NCBI GenBank assembly: GCA_021808185.1 | Contig: JAKBCB010000294.1 | Location: 1 to 5,292, forward strand | Length of the DNA: 5,292 nt | Reading direction: 5' to 3' | From: Pseudomonadota bacterium | GTDB taxonomy: Bacteria; Pseudomonadota; Alphaproteobacteria; Acetobacterales; Acetobacteraceae | Part shown: one piece after another, positions 5,227 to 5,292 of the stretch | Layout of the letters: each line of letters opens with the position of its first letter | How positions within the stretch are numbered: position 1 is the stretch's first letter | Notes under the pieces: generated by a model | Database searches by the model: none | Told to the model about the DNA's origin: nothing | Seen by the model: only the letters and a program-made list of their open reading frames with translations | Program-made: the position numbers and the translations under genes

Positions 5227-5292
5227 ATGAATCTCATCAGCCTCGATATCCGGATGCTGCGGTCGCTGCTGACCGTGGTGGAGACCGGCAGC
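5227..5292 (+). CDS. LysR-type transcriptional regulator, N-terminal fragment (runs off the right edge)
   Basis: Only the first 22 codons are in the window. LISLDIRMLRSLLTVVETGS matches the start of the LysR winged helix-turn-helix domain (usual form: LDL..LR.F..V.E.GS). It is divergent from the alpha/beta hydrolase with 80 bases between the two starts, the classic layout in which such a regulator controls its neighbour in response to a small-molecule effector. GGAG at 5211-5214 is a rather distant ribosome binding site, 12 bases before the ATG. An internal ATG at codon 10 would cut into the helix and is rejected. The family call rests on few residues but their pattern is characteristic. The effector cannot be inferred. 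Confidence 0.8.
   Translation, partial: MNLISLDIRMLRSLLTVVETGS

Overview
The window is GC-rich bacterial DNA and every gene in it is proteobacterial in style. Shine-Dalgarno sites are recognisable before most starts, two FNR/Anr-type operators are present, a class III (oxygen-sensitive) ribonucleotide reductase cluster occupies the centre, and a LysR-type regulator sits at the right edge. A facultatively anaerobic or microaerobic alpha- or beta-proteobacterium fits best. The genus cannot be fixed from this sequence. No tRNA, rRNA, CRISPR array, insertion sequence or phage gene was seen.

From right to left, nearly everything is on the minus strand. A LysR-type regulator starts at 5227 on the plus strand and runs off the window. 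Divergent from it is a 283-residue alpha/beta hydrolase resembling arylformamidases (5146 to 4295). A short gap with an FNR-like box (4261-4274) precedes the anaerobic reductase genes. These are the 675-residue catalytic NrdD (4203 to 2176), a 62-residue protein carrying the glycyl-radical domain (2151 to 1963), and the radical-SAM activase NrdG (2009 to 1272). Fifteen bases past the nrdG stop is a perfect TTGAT-N4-ATCAA box (1243-1256). It lies upstream of a 225-residue 2-oxoglutarate/Fe(II) oxygenase-like gene (1162 to 485) and of the start of a protein with NPDVA / PLxHY / EGRxP repeats (408 to beyond position 1). That repeat type is found in glycosyltransferases and in some secreted proteins.

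The central genes form one system. NrdG should use S-adenosylmethionine and a 4Fe-4S cluster to put a radical on the glycine of the NrdD C-terminal domain, and NrdD then makes deoxyribonucleotides without oxygen. Here that glycine is not on the NrdD polypeptide. A single in-frame UGA ends NrdD just after its metal-binding cysteines. After eight more open codons, a well-placed Shine-Dalgarno site and ATG begin the small glycyl-radical protein in the same frame. The reductase therefore looks split into a catalytic chain and a separate radical-carrying chain.

The two most interesting points are this split and the perfect FNR-type operator before a gene whose enzyme family needs molecular oxygen. 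If the box works as an activator site, an O2-dependent hydroxylase and a probable glycan gene would belong to the same low-oxygen regulon as the anaerobic reductase.
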